From the NCBI RefSeq assembly GCF_018070565.1, contig NZ_JAGPXL010000010.1, positions 185,567-249,566 on the forward strand: 64,000 nucleotides of DNA, given 5' to 3'. Each line of letters starts with the position of its first letter. Position 1 is the stretch's first letter. The position numbers and the translations under genes are program-made. This stretch comes from Streptomyces sp. B93 (GTDB lineage Bacteria > Actinomycetota > Actinomycetes > Streptomycetales > Streptomycetaceae). Positions 63,880 through 64,000 of this stretch are shown here, piece by piece. The notes under the pieces were generated by a model. It had not been told where the DNA came from and searched no databases. It worked only from the letters and a program-made list of their open reading frames with translations.

Positions 63880-64000
63880 TGACCCGGAATCTTGGACACG
63901 GGCTATGCGGCTTGGGCGAGGGTAGTTGATGTTGTGTCGAGTGCTGCCTCGTAGGCGATGGGACTGCGTTGTCCGAGGTGGGAATGACGGCGTCGGGTGT
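63880..64000 (-). mobile_element. End of an IS3-family insertion sequence
   Basis: The element end appears to be TGACCCGGAATCTTGG at 63880, just outside the transposase stop at 63903-63905. The minus-strand frame from the window edge reads RRHSHLGQRSPIAYEAALDT then TSTTLAQAA, the typical C-terminus of an IS3-family OrfB (DDE integrase). The rest of the element lies beyond the window, so whether it is intact is unknown. Confidence 0.8.

Overview
The window looks like Streptomyces or a very close relative. GC is high throughout, third codon positions are strongly G/C, and GTG starts and 4-nt ATGA gene overlaps are common. The gene families also fit: a GerW-type sporulation protein, a mycothiol-dependent isomerase, a MmyB-like regulator, a large LuxR (LAL) regulator and many TetR regulators. 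I see no rRNA, tRNA or CRISPR array. The density of accessory oxidoreductases and decayed insertion sequences suggests a chromosome arm rather than the core.

Layout. 1-2272: the 5' end of a secreted PA14 protein, a DUF1275 membrane protein and an alpha/beta hydrolase. 2304-7050: the kdpFABC potassium pump with an extra micro-ORF before kdpF, candidate OmpR-type direct repeats upstream, and a 26-bp sequence present three times at the end of kdpC. 7154-10282: a GerW-like protein, a latex-clearing (rubber oxygenase) protein and a convergent regulator with two TetR domains. 10437-13854: an alcohol dehydrogenase/DUF4334 operon, a TetR gene and a divergent saccharopine-dehydrogenase-like gene. 13906-16491: a DUF262-DUF1524 (GmrSD-like) protein with an alkyltransferase-like domain, probably a defence enzyme. 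16600-17500: a scar of broken genes.

17662-31281 is a run of regulator/oxidoreductase pairs, several with their own clear palindromic operator: SDR/MmyB, TetR/hydrolase, AKR/TetR, SDR/LysR and SDR/TetR. 31344-41345 is mostly a graveyard: an internally deleted IS5-type element with perfect ends, remnants of IS5, IS110, ISL3 and IS701-type transposases, a tyrosine recombinase and a P-loop kinase. Embedded in it are an intact two-component system with a small secreted protein, a DoxX gene and a MarR gene. 41346-49980 holds an acetyltransferase, TetR/acyl-CoA dehydrogenase (frameshifted) and TetR/SDR modules, a broken quinone oxidoreductase with TetR, and a SnoaL-like protein. 50930-56162 is a three-subunit molybdenum hydroxylase (PaoABC type) with an SDR upstream and a decayed xdhC downstream. 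56609-64000 holds a truncated alcohol dehydrogenase, a LAL regulator, an SRPBCC protein, a truncated PucR-type regulator, a LysR gene and an SDR cut by an IS3-family element at the window edge.

The most striking theme is a set of small catabolic or detoxification modules, each built as oxidoreductase plus local repressor plus distinct inverted repeat, lying among transposon debris in various states of decay. The best candidates for unusual biology are the DUF262-DUF1524-alkyltransferase-like fusion, the secreted-peptide/two-component operon with its internal hairpin, the extra micro-ORF before kdpF and the rubber oxygenase locus.
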